NCBI RefSeq assembly: GCF_000495815.1
Contig: NZ_AWGE01000013.1
Coordinates: forward strand, 154,429-218,428
DNA length: 64,000 nucleotides
Direction of reading: 5' to 3'
Source of the DNA: Asticcacaulis sp. AC466
GTDB taxonomy: Bacteria; Pseudomonadota; Alphaproteobacteria; Caulobacterales; Caulobacteraceae
Below the pieces are notes generated by a model that saw nothing but the letters and a program-made list of their open reading frames with translations, did no database searches and was not told where the DNA came from. How positions within the stretch are numbered: position 1 is the stretch's first letter; every line of letters begins with the position of its first letter. Made by a program: the position numbers and the translations under genes. Of the stretch, positions 43,795 to 51,876 are shown one piece after another.

Positions 43795-45123
43795 GTGGCT
43801 AAAAATTTCGACCTGGTTATCCGTAACGCGGACATCATCAATCATGCGGGCCGGGGGCGCGGCGACATCGGCATTGTGAACGGAAAGTTTGCCGGTTTCG
43901 GTGACCTGTCCCACGCGTCTGCCGGCGAAATCTTCGACGCGACTGGCCTTCTCGCCATGCCGGGCGTCATAGACACCCAGGTACATTTTCGCGAACCGGG
44001 CCTGGAATGGAAGGAAGACCTGGAAACCGGATCTCAGGCCGCCGTCATGGGCGGTGTGGTCGCGGTGTTTGAAATGCCGAATACCAACCCCACCACCACG
44101 GATGCCGAGGCATTTGCCGACAAGCTGAAGCGGGCGCACCACCGTATGCACTGCGACCATGCCTTCTATGTCGGCGGTACCCACGAAAATGTCCATGAAC
44201 TGGGGGAACTGGAGCGTTTGAAGGGCTGCTGCGGCGTCAAGGTCTTCATGGGGGCCTCCACCGGCACTCTGCTTATTGCCGACGATGAGGGCGTGGCCAA
44301 GGTTCTGGCCAATGTCAATCGTCGCGCCACCTTCCACAGCGAAGACGAATACCGCCTGGCCGAGCGGCGCCCTTTGGCGCGCGAAGGCGACTGGACCAGC
44401 CATGATTTCGTCCGCGACGCGCAATCGGCCATCCAGTCGACGGAACGTCTGGTCCGCCTGGCGCGCGAAGCGGGCAAGCGCATTCACGTCCTGCACGTCA
44501 CCACGCGCGAAGAGATCGAATTTCTCGTCGGCCATAAGGACATCGCCACGGTCGAAATTACCCCTCAGCATCTGACGCTGGAAGCGCCGGAGGCCTATGA
44601 GCGCCTGAAGGGACTGGCCCAGATGAACCCGCCGATCCGCGACCGCTATCATGTCGAAGGTCTGTGGCACGGCATTACGGGCGGTATCGCCGATGTGCTG
44701 GGGTCCGATCACGCTCCGCATACGCTCGAAGAAAAAGCCAAACCCTATCCGGCCTCGCCGTCCGGTATGCCGGGTGTGCAGACCCTGTTGCCGGTCATGT
44801 TGACCCACGTTGCCAATGGCCGTCTGTCGCTTGAACGCCTGGTGGACCTGACCTCGGCCGGCGCGCAGCGCGTTTTCGGCGTGGCCGGGAAGGGCCGTAT
44901 GGCCGAAGGCTATGACGGCGACGTCACCCTGGTCGACCTCAACCATAAGCGTGTCCTGCGCCATGCCGACATGCGCACGCGCTCCGGCTGGACGCCGTTC
45001 GACGGCATGGAAGTGACCGGCTGGCCCAAGGCCACGGTCATTCGCGGCAAGGTGGTCATGCGCGACGACGAAATCGTTGGCCCGTCGCAAGGCGAAGCCT
45101 GCCGGTTTATGGAAAGCCTATAA
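43795..45123 (+). CDS. pyrC: Dihydroorotase-like amidohydrolase
   Basis: A 442-residue amidohydrolase of the dihydroorotase/allantoinase superfamily. Metal-site residues are Lys149 (GVKVFMGA, the likely carboxylated lysine), His181 (FHSEDE), His234 (HVLHVTT) and Asp305 (GSDHAPHT). The usual first motif, DxHxH, reads Asp60-Thr-Gln62-Val-His64, so one metal histidine is glutamine, which I believe occurs in a subgroup annotated as dihydroorotase. The start is GTG with AAAGGA upstream. It would close carbamoyl-aspartate to dihydroorotate in pyrimidine synthesis, but another cyclic-amide substrate is possible; no pyrB is adjacent. Confidence 0.8.
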   Translation: MAKNFDLVIRNADIINHAGRGRGDIGIVNGKFAGFGDLSHASAGEIFDATGLLAMPGVIDTQVHFREPGLEWKEDLETGSQAAVMGGVVAVFEMPNTNPTTTDAEAFADKLKRAHHRMHCDHAFYVGGTHENVHELGELERLKGCCGVKVFMGASTGTLLIADDEGVAKVLANVNRRATFHSEDEYRLAERRPLAREGDWTSHDFVRDAQSAIQSTERLVRLAREAGKRIHVLHVTTREEIEFLVGHKDIATVEITPQHLTLEAPEAYERLKGLAQMNPPIRDRYHVEGLWHGITGGIADVLGSDHAPHTLEEKAKPYPASPSGMPGVQTLLPVMLTHVANGRLSLERLVDLTSAGAQRVFGVAGKGRMAEGYDGDVTLVDLNHKRVLRHADMRTRSGWTPFDGMEVTGWPKATVIRGKVVMRDDEIVGPSQGEACRFMESL

Positions 45124-45130
45124 GGCTAAC

Positions 45131-45922
45131 CTATCGCGACTTTGGTGTCGTCGAGCTTGGTGCGCAGGCGGCCAGTACGGCGGCCCGGTGCGCGTCGTCA
45201 TCCCGGTGGTCCGGCGCGTCGGTGACGCGCGAGACGTAGATATCCGGCGACAAGGCCTTTTCCGGCGGCCCGGCCCACTGTCCCGCCATGTCGAGCGCCA
45301 GGCCAGGCAGGCATATGATCGGTTGTGCCTTGGTCCACTGGGCAAAGAGGTCGGCCAAAACCGCCGATCCGTCCGGACGGCGGTGCAACAGCCAGACCGT
45401 TCCATTGGCGATAATGACATCGCCCTGCGCCCCGGTCAGGTGATTGTCCGCGCCTTCCAACCCGTAGGCGGTGACGTAGGTTGTCCGGCCGGCGGTCTTC
45501 AAACCGATGCGCAGGCCATCGAACTTTCCGACGTCGAAATTGCCCGCGCCAGCCTGACTGTTCACCAGCACGGCGCGGTCATTGCCGACCTTGCGCCATA
45601 ACGCCTCGCTGTAACTGCCTTCAGCCGGCTGAGTCACGGCCAGCAGCGGCAGGTTCTTAGACTCATCGGCGGGGAGGGGCATCCACTTGCCATTGCGCCA
45701 TATCTGGCAAAGGTCGGCGGTGGCGCAGTCGCCGGCGCGCGCTTGGACGCTTATGTCGTCTTTGCCGGGGTACAGGGCAAGTACGGCCTTGGGGAGGGGC
45801 GCGGCCACCACAACAAAACTGCTGTCCTTTGGCTTCGGGTGGAGCCAGGCATTGATCCGGTCACAACCGGCGAGCGGCAGGGAAAGACATATCGCCGCCG
45901 TCAGTAATACGCGCCTTTTCAT
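45131..45922 (-). CDS. Predicted lipoprotein of unknown function
   Basis: A 263-residue protein with signal MKRRVLLTAAICLSLPLAGC, whose lipobox LAGC predicts a lipidated Cys20. The mature part shows no family I recognise. Cysteine pairs (GDCATADLC) and a Thr/Ser/Lys tail are notable. I chose the ATG at 45922 because GGAG lies six bases upstream; one at 45934 has none properly spaced. It converges on the dihydroorotase-like gene, with seven bases between the stops. Confidence 0.68.
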   Translation of the reverse strand: MKRRVLLTAAICLSLPLAGCDRINAWLHPKPKDSSFVVVAAPLPKAVLALYPGKDDISVQARAGDCATADLCQIWRNGKWMPLPADESKNLPLLAVTQPAEGSYSEALWRKVGNDRAVLVNSQAGAGNFDVGKFDGLRIGLKTAGRTTYVTAYGLEGADNHLTGAQGDVIIANGTVWLLHRRPDGSAVLADLFAQWTKAQPIICLPGLALDMAGQWAGPPEKALSPDIYVSRVTDAPDHRDDDAHRAAVLAACAPSSTTPKSR

Positions 45923-45969
45923 CACCATCTCCAAGCATTTACCCGGTGTCTATCTCAGCAAATAGACAT

Positions 45970-46003
45970 GAAAAAGGCCCGCGTGGCGAAAACCACGCGG
46001 GCC
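45970..46003 (-). terminator. Intrinsic terminator of the cysteine-repeat protein gene
   Basis: GGCCCGCGTGG (45976-45986) pairs perfectly with CCACGCGGGCC (45993-46003), 11 bp. On the minus strand a T run follows. Confidence 0.92.
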
Positions 46004-46025
46004 GGATATCAACCTCGACGCCAAA

Positions 46026-47474
46026 TTAGTCGGCGGAGGCGTAGGTGCCGTTGTCCTTGATCTCGCACTGGAGCGGGTCCTTGTGCGCCTTGGCGATCTT
46101 GCAGGGTACGGTATCGATCAGCTTTTTGCGGTCTGGCGATAACGCGCCGATATAGCCACGCTTATTTTTGCAGGCGACTTCGATCAGGACGGCGTTTTCA
46201 TTGCTGTCGGACTGACCGATATAGCGGACTTCGCCGACGTCGCAATCCTTGCCGGGCTGAGCGACCTTGATGAGCTTGTCGATCTGGGCGTTCAGAACCT
46301 CAGTCGTCGTGAGAGTGCATCCCTTGCGGACGCTGGTGGCCTCAACGAAGCAATCGGACAACTTCAATGACGATGTGCTGCCTGGCTGGGGGACAAAACC
46401 GATCAGGCCCCACGGCTGTTGCTGACACTTGAACTCGATATAGTCACGCTTGGTCTGCTCCTGGGTGCCGACAACATTGTAGTCTTCAACAGTGCAGGGG
46501 AAGCCGCCCTTGGTGAGTTGAGTCGAATATTCACCCTTCGCATCGGCCATGGCTGCACCCGTATCGGTGAACTTGCATCCGCCCAAACCTGCAGCCGCGG
46601 CGCAGGGGACGATACGGTCCACCGTATTGTCAGTCTTCGTGGCGACAATAAAGCCTGCCTTGTTGGCGCAGCCGAATTCATAATAGTACCCATCGCCGGC
46701 GGTGTTGACGCCAACAAAGCGCGCATTGTTCACCTGACAATCCGCATCAGCGACCTTGGCCACGGCCTTCAACGGCTCCATCATCTGGTCCTTGGTCGTG
46801 TACTGGCAAGCCGAGTTCGAACCTTCCAGAAGTATGCAGCTTTTGAATTCTGTCGGCGCGGTCTGGCCGAGTTGGGCGTAGTCGACAATACCCCCGGCAC
46901 GGCCGGTACAGCCGACTTCATAACGGTCGATTAGGGCACCTGAACTGGTGGAGCCAATGACGCGGGCATTGTTGATTTCGCAGCCGGGAATGTAAGGCTG
47001 GACAACCGTTTGCAGCCACTTGTAGTGCGGCTTGTTTTCCGGCAGCACGCACAAAATGGATTCTTTGCGGGTTTCCTGCAGCTTGGCAGCCAGTGAACAC
47101 GTAAACGCCTGACCGACTTCAGTCGGCGACACGCTGGTGATGATGAAGCCTGGGCCGGTCTTGCACGCGACTTCGTAAAGCTGGCCCTTGACCTTGGCGC
47201 CGTCCTTTTCGAATTCCGTGCCGCCAACCAAGTACGCATCGACCGGCTCGCAGTTGATCTTACCAAGCGCGATGATCGGCCCGATTTCGGTCATGCTTTT
47301 GGCCTGGACCGCCGGATCGATCTTGAATTCGCCCGTAGCGGCGACCGGTTCGGCCTTTTTCGGTGCAGCGTAGGCGGCATTGGCGCCGACGCTGGCGATC
47401 ACCGCCAGGCTCAAAGCGATAGCGACGGTTTTGGCCCGTTCGGCTACGCGCGTCATTTTGGGGAATAGGTTCAT
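46026..47474 (-). CDS. Secreted protein with five four-cysteine repeats
   Basis: A 482-residue protein with a signal peptide (ending AAYAA, about residue 36) and five tandem repeats of about 81-90 residues. Every repeat has four cysteines: 75/104/126/142, 165/189/213/223, 246/269/291/300, 327/350/375/386 and 411/435/458/470, which are all 20 cysteines in the protein. Each repeat follows the pattern Cys-x-V-x(3)-RxVG, then a YEVxC strand, then GxxGxI and a closing Cys pair. Regular spacing implies about two disulfides per repeat in the periplasm or outside. I do not recognise a named family. It is monocistronic. Confidence 0.75.
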   Translation of the reverse strand: MNLFPKMTRVAERAKTVAIALSLAVIASVGANAAYAAPKKAEPVAATGEFKIDPAVQAKSMTEIGPIIALGKINCEPVDAYLVGGTEFEKDGAKVKGQLYEVACKTGPGFIITSVSPTEVGQAFTCSLAAKLQETRKESILCVLPENKPHYKWLQTVVQPYIPGCEINNARVIGSTSSGALIDRYEVGCTGRAGGIVDYAQLGQTAPTEFKSCILLEGSNSACQYTTKDQMMEPLKAVAKVADADCQVNNARFVGVNTAGDGYYYEFGCANKAGFIVATKTDNTVDRIVPCAAAAGLGGCKFTDTGAAMADAKGEYSTQLTKGGFPCTVEDYNVVGTQEQTKRDYIEFKCQQQPWGLIGFVPQPGSTSSLKLSDCFVEATSVRKGCTLTTTEVLNAQIDKLIKVAQPGKDCDVGEVRYIGQSDSNENAVLIEVACKNKRGYIGALSPDRKKLIDTVPCKIAKAHKDPLQCEIKDNGTYASAD

Positions 47475-47676
47475 GTGGGCGACTCTCCGCGGCTCAACCT
47501 GTAAGTAGCCGCGATGTGCTACGCGGCGAATTAAATTTCAATAGGTTTATTTCTGAGATGTGGCGAATGCAAGGCAAACCGGGCCGCCACATCCGCGCCG
47601 CCCGTCCGCTTTCTCACGGCTGTGGTTGCCGTTTGCGTCAACTTCCGCTACACCAACCTAAAACAGGGAGCCCGCC

Positions 47677-48432
47677 ATGAGCGACGTCATCACCACAACC
47701 GACACCGGCGTCATGACGCTGCGGTTAAACCGGCCAAACAAGAAGAACGCCCTCACCAAGGCCATGTACACGGCCCTGACCAATGGCCTGACTCTGGCCG
47801 CTGCCGATGACGACATTCGCGCCGTGATCATCTGTGCCGAAGGCGCCGATTTTTGCGCCGGCAACGATATTTTCGATTTCGCTCAGGACCTGGCGCTTTT
47901 TCAGGACGAAACTGCTGATCATGATGATATGCCAGTCTTTCGCTTTCTCAAGGCAATCACCTTCTTCGAAAAGCCGCTGATCGCCGCTGTTCAGGGGCAG
48001 GCGGTCGGGGTCGGCGTGACCCTTCTTTTACATTGCGACCTGGTTGTGGCGGCGGACGATGCGCGTTTGTCCCTGCCGTTCCTTAAGCTTGGCCTCGTAC
48101 CGGAAGCCGGCTCTACCCTTTTGCTGCCGGCTCGCATCGGTCATCAACGGGCCTTTGCCTGGATGGCGCTGGGCGAAGTCATCGGCGCGGAGACGGCGAA
48201 GGACCTTGGGATTGTCAACGCGGTTGTTGCGCGCGACGCGCTCGATGATGTCGCACGCCAGATGTCGGAAAAGCTCATCCGGCTGTCGCCGTCGTCCTTG
48301 CGTCACACAAAGGCGTTCATGCGTGATCCTGAGGCGCTGTGGCAGGTTATCCGCCAGGAGGGCGCGGTCTTCCGTAAGCAATTGATCAGTCCGCAAGCCC
48401 AGGCGGCCTTTGCGGCGTTTCTTGCCCGTTAA
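47677..48432 (+). CDS. Enoyl-CoA hydratase/isomerase family protein
   Basis: A 251-residue crotonase-fold enzyme. The oxyanion-hole segments FCAGNDIFDF and QGQAVGVGVTLLLHCDLVVA are present, with the catalytic glutamate in PEAGSTLLLP. Only one of the two hydratase glutamates is evident: the position in the helical loop reads VGVGVTLL, as in isomerase-type members. It probably acts on a 2- or 3-enoyl-CoA in fatty acid or other acyl-CoA breakdown. GGGAG lies seven bases before the ATG. No other beta-oxidation gene is adjacent. Confidence 0.85.
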   Translation: MSDVITTTDTGVMTLRLNRPNKKNALTKAMYTALTNGLTLAAADDDIRAVIICAEGADFCAGNDIFDFAQDLALFQDETADHDDMPVFRFLKAITFFEKPLIAAVQGQAVGVGVTLLLHCDLVVAADDARLSLPFLKLGLVPEAGSTLLLPARIGHQRAFAWMALGEVIGAETAKDLGIVNAVVARDALDDVARQMSEKLIRLSPSSLRHTKAFMRDPEALWQVIRQEGAVFRKQLISPQAQAAFAAFLAR

Positions 48433-48640
48433 AGTGTTTGGCTCGTCAAAGTGTTTGGCCCGCTGAATTTATGCGTAATTTGACATAAATTGATGTATTA
48501 ATTGCGCGGGGTGCGGCGTATTAACTCCGTATTTTTATTGACCGCGCCATGCGCTGGTCTTATTTCGCCGCCAGTGTTCACAGGCTGTTCGCCGCTTTCG
48601 GCGCACGGCTTAAAGGAACGATACCTCAAGGGGCAGGCAT

Positions 48641-49159
48641 TTGGCTCTGGACGCACTGGCTTTGGATTTTAAGATTTCCCTGGAAACGCCGGACCTGGAC
48701 GCCCGGATCATCGCCATGACCGACCGCGCGTTTGGACCGGGCCGCTATGTCAAAACCGCCGAGCGGTTGCGCGAAGACTCCGAGATCATTCAGGACCTGA
48801 GTTTCGTGGCCTTTCAAGGGGAGCGTCTTGTCGGATCGGTGCGCATGTGGCCGATTTTTGTTCATGATTTCGATGCCAACACCTATGAACCCCTGTCTTT
48901 TCTCGGACCGATCGTCGTTGAAGAAGACCAGCGCGGAAAAGGTATCGGCAAGCAACTGATCGCTGCCTGCGTCGATGCGGCCTTCGCCAAGGGATTGCGC
49001 GCCGTGCTGCTGGTCGGATCGCAATCCTATTTCAAGCCGTTCGGCTTCGAAAAAGCCCGCAACATTACCTTGCCCGGTCCGGTCGATCCCAATCGCCTTC
49101 TCATTCGCTACGGCCAACCGGACGTCACCGTGTCGGGCAAGGTGTGCAAGGTCATTTGA
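48641..49159 (+). CDS. GNAT-family N-acetyltransferase
   Basis: A 172-residue acetyltransferase of the YhbS-like group. The acetyl-CoA binding motif is VEEDQRGKGIGKQLIAACVD, and the later segment VLLVGSQSYFKPFGFEKA is typical of these proteins. The start is a TTG with AAGGGG well spaced upstream. The substrate is unknown; it could acetylate a small molecule or protein N-terminus. Thirty-two bases separate it from cca, so the two may be co-transcribed. Confidence 0.85.
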   Translation: MALDALALDFKISLETPDLDARIIAMTDRAFGPGRYVKTAERLREDSEIIQDLSFVAFQGERLVGSVRMWPIFVHDFDANTYEPLSFLGPIVVEEDQRGKGIGKQLIAACVDAAFAKGLRAVLLVGSQSYFKPFGFEKARNITLPGPVDPNRLLIRYGQPDVTVSGKVCKVI

Positions 49160-49191
49160 TATCGGGCGGCGAACGGCCTAACTTTCGAATC

Positions 49192-50409
49192 ATGACCACT
49201 ATTCCCCTGTCCGAAGACATGCAGTCGGCCGCGACGCGCGCCGTTTTTTCCGCGCTTGAGGCCAGGGGCGGTTCGGGCTGCGTCCGGTTCGTCGGTGGGT
49301 GCGTCCGTAATGCCTTGATGGGGAAGTCGATCAGCGATCTCGACCTCTCAACGCAACTGACGCCCGACGAAACCGAAGCAGCGCTCACCGCCGCCGGCAT
49401 CCGCCACGTGCCGACCGGAAAGGCGTTCGGCACGATTACCGCCGTCGTCGAAGGGGAACCCTACGAAATCACCTCCTTGCGCGAAGACGTCGAAACCGAC
49501 GGGCGCCGCGCCGTTGTGAGCTTCACCACTGACTGGGCCAAGGATGCTCTACGGCGCGATTTCAATCTCAACGCCCTCTATGCCGATATTGACGGGACGG
49601 TCTACGATCCGACGGGGCTGGGCATTGGTGACGCCAGGGACGGACGCGTGCGCTTCATCGGCGTGGCCGAGGACCGCATCCGCGAAGACTATCTACGTAT
49701 CCTGCGCTTCTTCCGCTTTTCCGCCGGTTATGCGCGCGACATCGATGCCGGTTCGCTGGCGGCTTGCGTGGCCCTGAAAGCGGGAATTGACGGTTTGTCC
49801 GGTGAACGGATCCAGCAGGAGGTGCTAAAGACCCTGAAGCTGGCTAATCCCTTGATCGCGTTTGCCGCGATGCAGGCCCACGACGTCATGCCTCATGTCA
49901 TTCCCGGATGGCAGGGCCGGGGCAGCGAGCTGCCGGAATTTGCGGCGGTCTGCGGCCTGACCGACGATGTAGATATTCGGCTTATCGGCCTGATAGACGG
50001 TGGTGTCGGCCTGTCAGCGGCGGCGCTTCACGCCGTGCAGACGCGCATCAAGCTGTCTCAACGGCTGTACAATCGCCTGCGTGATGCCGGAAAGGCGCTC
50101 GATGCCCTGGCCGACAATGCGCCCTTCGCCCGCCTTATGTATTTGCATGGCCGTCAGGCTACCGAAGATGCGGTCTATCTGGCGGCAGCGCATCAGGCCA
50201 AGGCGCCGTCAGCCGTTGCCTATGTCATGAACATGTTGGCGGGGCTGGATATTCCGGTATTCCCCGTCAAGGCGGCGGACTTGATGACACGCGGCGTTCC
50301 CGCCGGACCAGAGCTGGGCCATGCGCTTAAGCAATTGGAAACCGATTGGGTTAACAATGATTTTTCACAAAGCGTGATTGATCGGGCTCTTGACGCACTT
50401 GCGAAATAG
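49192..50409 (+). CDS. cca: CCA tRNA nucleotidyltransferase / poly(A) polymerase family
   Basis: A 405-residue class II nucleotidyltransferase. The head domain motif RFVGGCVRNALMG replaces the usual GGxVRD with GGCVRN, and the catalytic pair is in SDLDL, residues 49-53. The ATP/CTP-selecting DWAKDALRRDFNLNAL and EDRIREDYLRILRFFRF motifs follow. It adds or repairs the CCA end of tRNAs, essential when tRNA genes lack it. The ATG at 49192 is chosen over an upstream frame from 49144. Confidence 0.93.
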   Translation: MTTIPLSEDMQSAATRAVFSALEARGGSGCVRFVGGCVRNALMGKSISDLDLSTQLTPDETEAALTAAGIRHVPTGKAFGTITAVVEGEPYEITSLREDVETDGRRAVVSFTTDWAKDALRRDFNLNALYADIDGTVYDPTGLGIGDARDGRVRFIGVAEDRIREDYLRILRFFRFSAGYARDIDAGSLAACVALKAGIDGLSGERIQQEVLKTLKLANPLIAFAAMQAHDVMPHVIPGWQGRGSELPEFAAVCGLTDDVDIRLIGLIDGGVGLSAAALHAVQTRIKLSQRLYNRLRDAGKALDALADNAPFARLMYLHGRQATEDAVYLAAAHQAKAPSAVAYVMNMLAGLDIPVFPVKAADLMTRGVPAGPELGHALKQLETDWVNNDFSQSVIDRALDALAK

Positions 50410-50442
50410 CCCAGATTAAAGTCGTGTTTCGGGGCCGAGAGT

Positions 50443-51165
50443 ATGATGCGTACAGACGATTATATCGCCATTCTTGAGACCGGCATTCCTCCGGCGGGAC
50501 TGGATGCCACCTATGGCAGTTATGCTGACATGTTTTCGACGCTTCTGGCCAGCGAAGGCCGCGCGTTTCGGGTGTTCAGAACCCTGGCCGGCGAATTGCC
50601 GCCACACGGTGCGCATCTGAAAGGTGTTGTTATTACCGGCTCTCCGGCCGGCGTTTACGAAGGCGATCCGTGGATTATCGCCCTGATGGACTGGCTGCGC
50701 GTGCTCGACACCCAAACCCCTGTCGTTGGCATCTGTTTCGGTCACCAGGTGATGGCTCAGGCCTGGGGCGGTCACGTCGAAAAATCGCCCAAGGGATGGG
50801 GCGTAGGCCTGCACGAATACAATGTTCAGGCGCACGATCTATGGCAGACCCTGGCTGGGAAGGGCGCCCAAACCATCGCCTGCGCCGTGACCCATCAGGA
50901 TCAGGTGGTAAAGCTGCCGGACAATGCCATCGTTCTGGCCGGTTCAGAATTCACGCCGCATGGCGCGATCTACTATACCGGCCGAAAAGGCTTGTCCTTC
51001 CAGTGCCATCCGGAATTCTGCGAAGACTTTGCCTCTGATTTGCTGATCAGCCGTCGCGGCATCCGAATCGATGCTGCCCTGGTCGATCACGCCGTGGAAA
51101 CCCTGAAACGGCCCAGCCACCGGTACGACCTGCTGGGCGCGATTTCAAAATTTCTGACGGTATAA
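50443..51165 (+). CDS. Class I glutamine amidotransferase
   Basis: A 240-residue stand-alone amidotransferase with the catalytic triad Cys98 (GICFGHQ), His189 and Glu191 (FQCHPEF). The fold is GMP-synthase GATase-like, but no partner synthase domain is attached. The family includes gamma-glutamyl hydrolase-like enzymes such as PuuD relatives and YfeJ-like proteins, so the substrate is uncertain. ATGs at 50443 and 50446 are both possible. A small YdeI-like gene follows 56 bp after its stop. Confidence 0.85.
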   Translation: MMRTDDYIAILETGIPPAGLDATYGSYADMFSTLLASEGRAFRVFRTLAGELPPHGAHLKGVVITGSPAGVYEGDPWIIALMDWLRVLDTQTPVVGICFGHQVMAQAWGGHVEKSPKGWGVGLHEYNVQAHDLWQTLAGKGAQTIACAVTHQDQVVKLPDNAIVLAGSEFTPHGAIYYTGRKGLSFQCHPEFCEDFASDLLISRRGIRIDAALVDHAVETLKRPSHRYDLLGAISKFLTV

Positions 51166-51221
51166 TTACTGACTTTTGATCGGGGATCGTGTTTGCTGAT
51201 CGCCAGCAAAAAGGATTCCGC

Positions 51222-51464
51222 ATGCCCACAGACGGCCGCCCCCTGAGCCGCGATATCCATCCCATGCCCGACGACATCCGGCGGCTGCTGAAGGACCGTG
51301 GCCTGTACGACAAATACGAAGCGCGCCCGCCATATCAGCAGAACGACTATATTGGCTGGATAGACCGCGCGAAGCGTGACGAAACGCGGCAAAAGCGCAT
51401 CGACCAGATGCTCGACGAACTGGAGGCTGGCGGTCTGTATATGAAGATGCGCTGGACCGGCTAG
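51222..51464 (+). CDS. Small YdeI/OmpD-associated family protein
   Basis: An 80-residue protein consisting mostly of the YdeI/OmpD-associated motif: MPDDIRRLLKDRGLYDKYE, then PPYQQNDYIGWIDRAKR, DETRQKRIDQMLDEL and GGLYMKM. Longer members have an extra N-terminal domain of about 100 residues that is absent here. The family is sometimes called bacteriocin-protection, but its role is uncertain. AAAGGA precedes the ATG at 51222; the frame is open slightly upstream. Confidence 0.75.
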   Translation: MPTDGRPLSRDIHPMPDDIRRLLKDRGLYDKYEARPPYQQNDYIGWIDRAKRDETRQKRIDQMLDELEAGGLYMKMRWTG

Positions 51465-51876
51465 CAGCGCAAGGCGGTAAAACGGGATATCTGTTGCGGG
51501 GCGAACGGGAGGCTCCGCCACGCGTCTATACAAAAAATATACAGAAATTATACGCCACCTATATGTGATCCCCTCTAGATAGAGCAAAATGTCAAATCGG
51601 TATCTTTTCGGACCTGAGACCGTTTTGCGGCGTCACCCGGATCGCTCACATCTTCCTGCAATCATACAGTTGAAATCAACCTTGCATCGTCCCAATGGCC
51701 GTTCTCTCTCGCCGGGTACGCGCCTTGGTGGCGCCCGCCATACCCAATGCACTGGCTCGAGTATTAACCTGTTGACTCTATCCTGCCGACGGACGGTATC
51801 GTGATATGGCCGTCCTGCTTTGTTTTTGCGTACACATGTGCTGCCTGCCCAGCCGCTTTCGGCACGGAGACCACTT
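51465..51876. other. 412-bp region upstream of kup without a supported gene
   Basis: It has an AT-rich stretch near 51530-51600 that could contain a promoter. A short open frame from 51589 has no recognisable family and no ribosome-binding site. I see no riboswitch consensus or repeat. It probably carries the promoter and leader of kup. Confidence 0.5.

Noticed and set aside
48428..48465. Short direct repeat AAAGTGTTTGGC after the enoyl-CoA hydratase gene
   Set aside because: Two copies only, about 18 bases apart, with no dyad or promoter feature; probably local duplication.
51589..51804. Small open frame upstream of kup
   Set aside because: No ribosome-binding site, signal peptide or recognisable family; composition looks non-coding.
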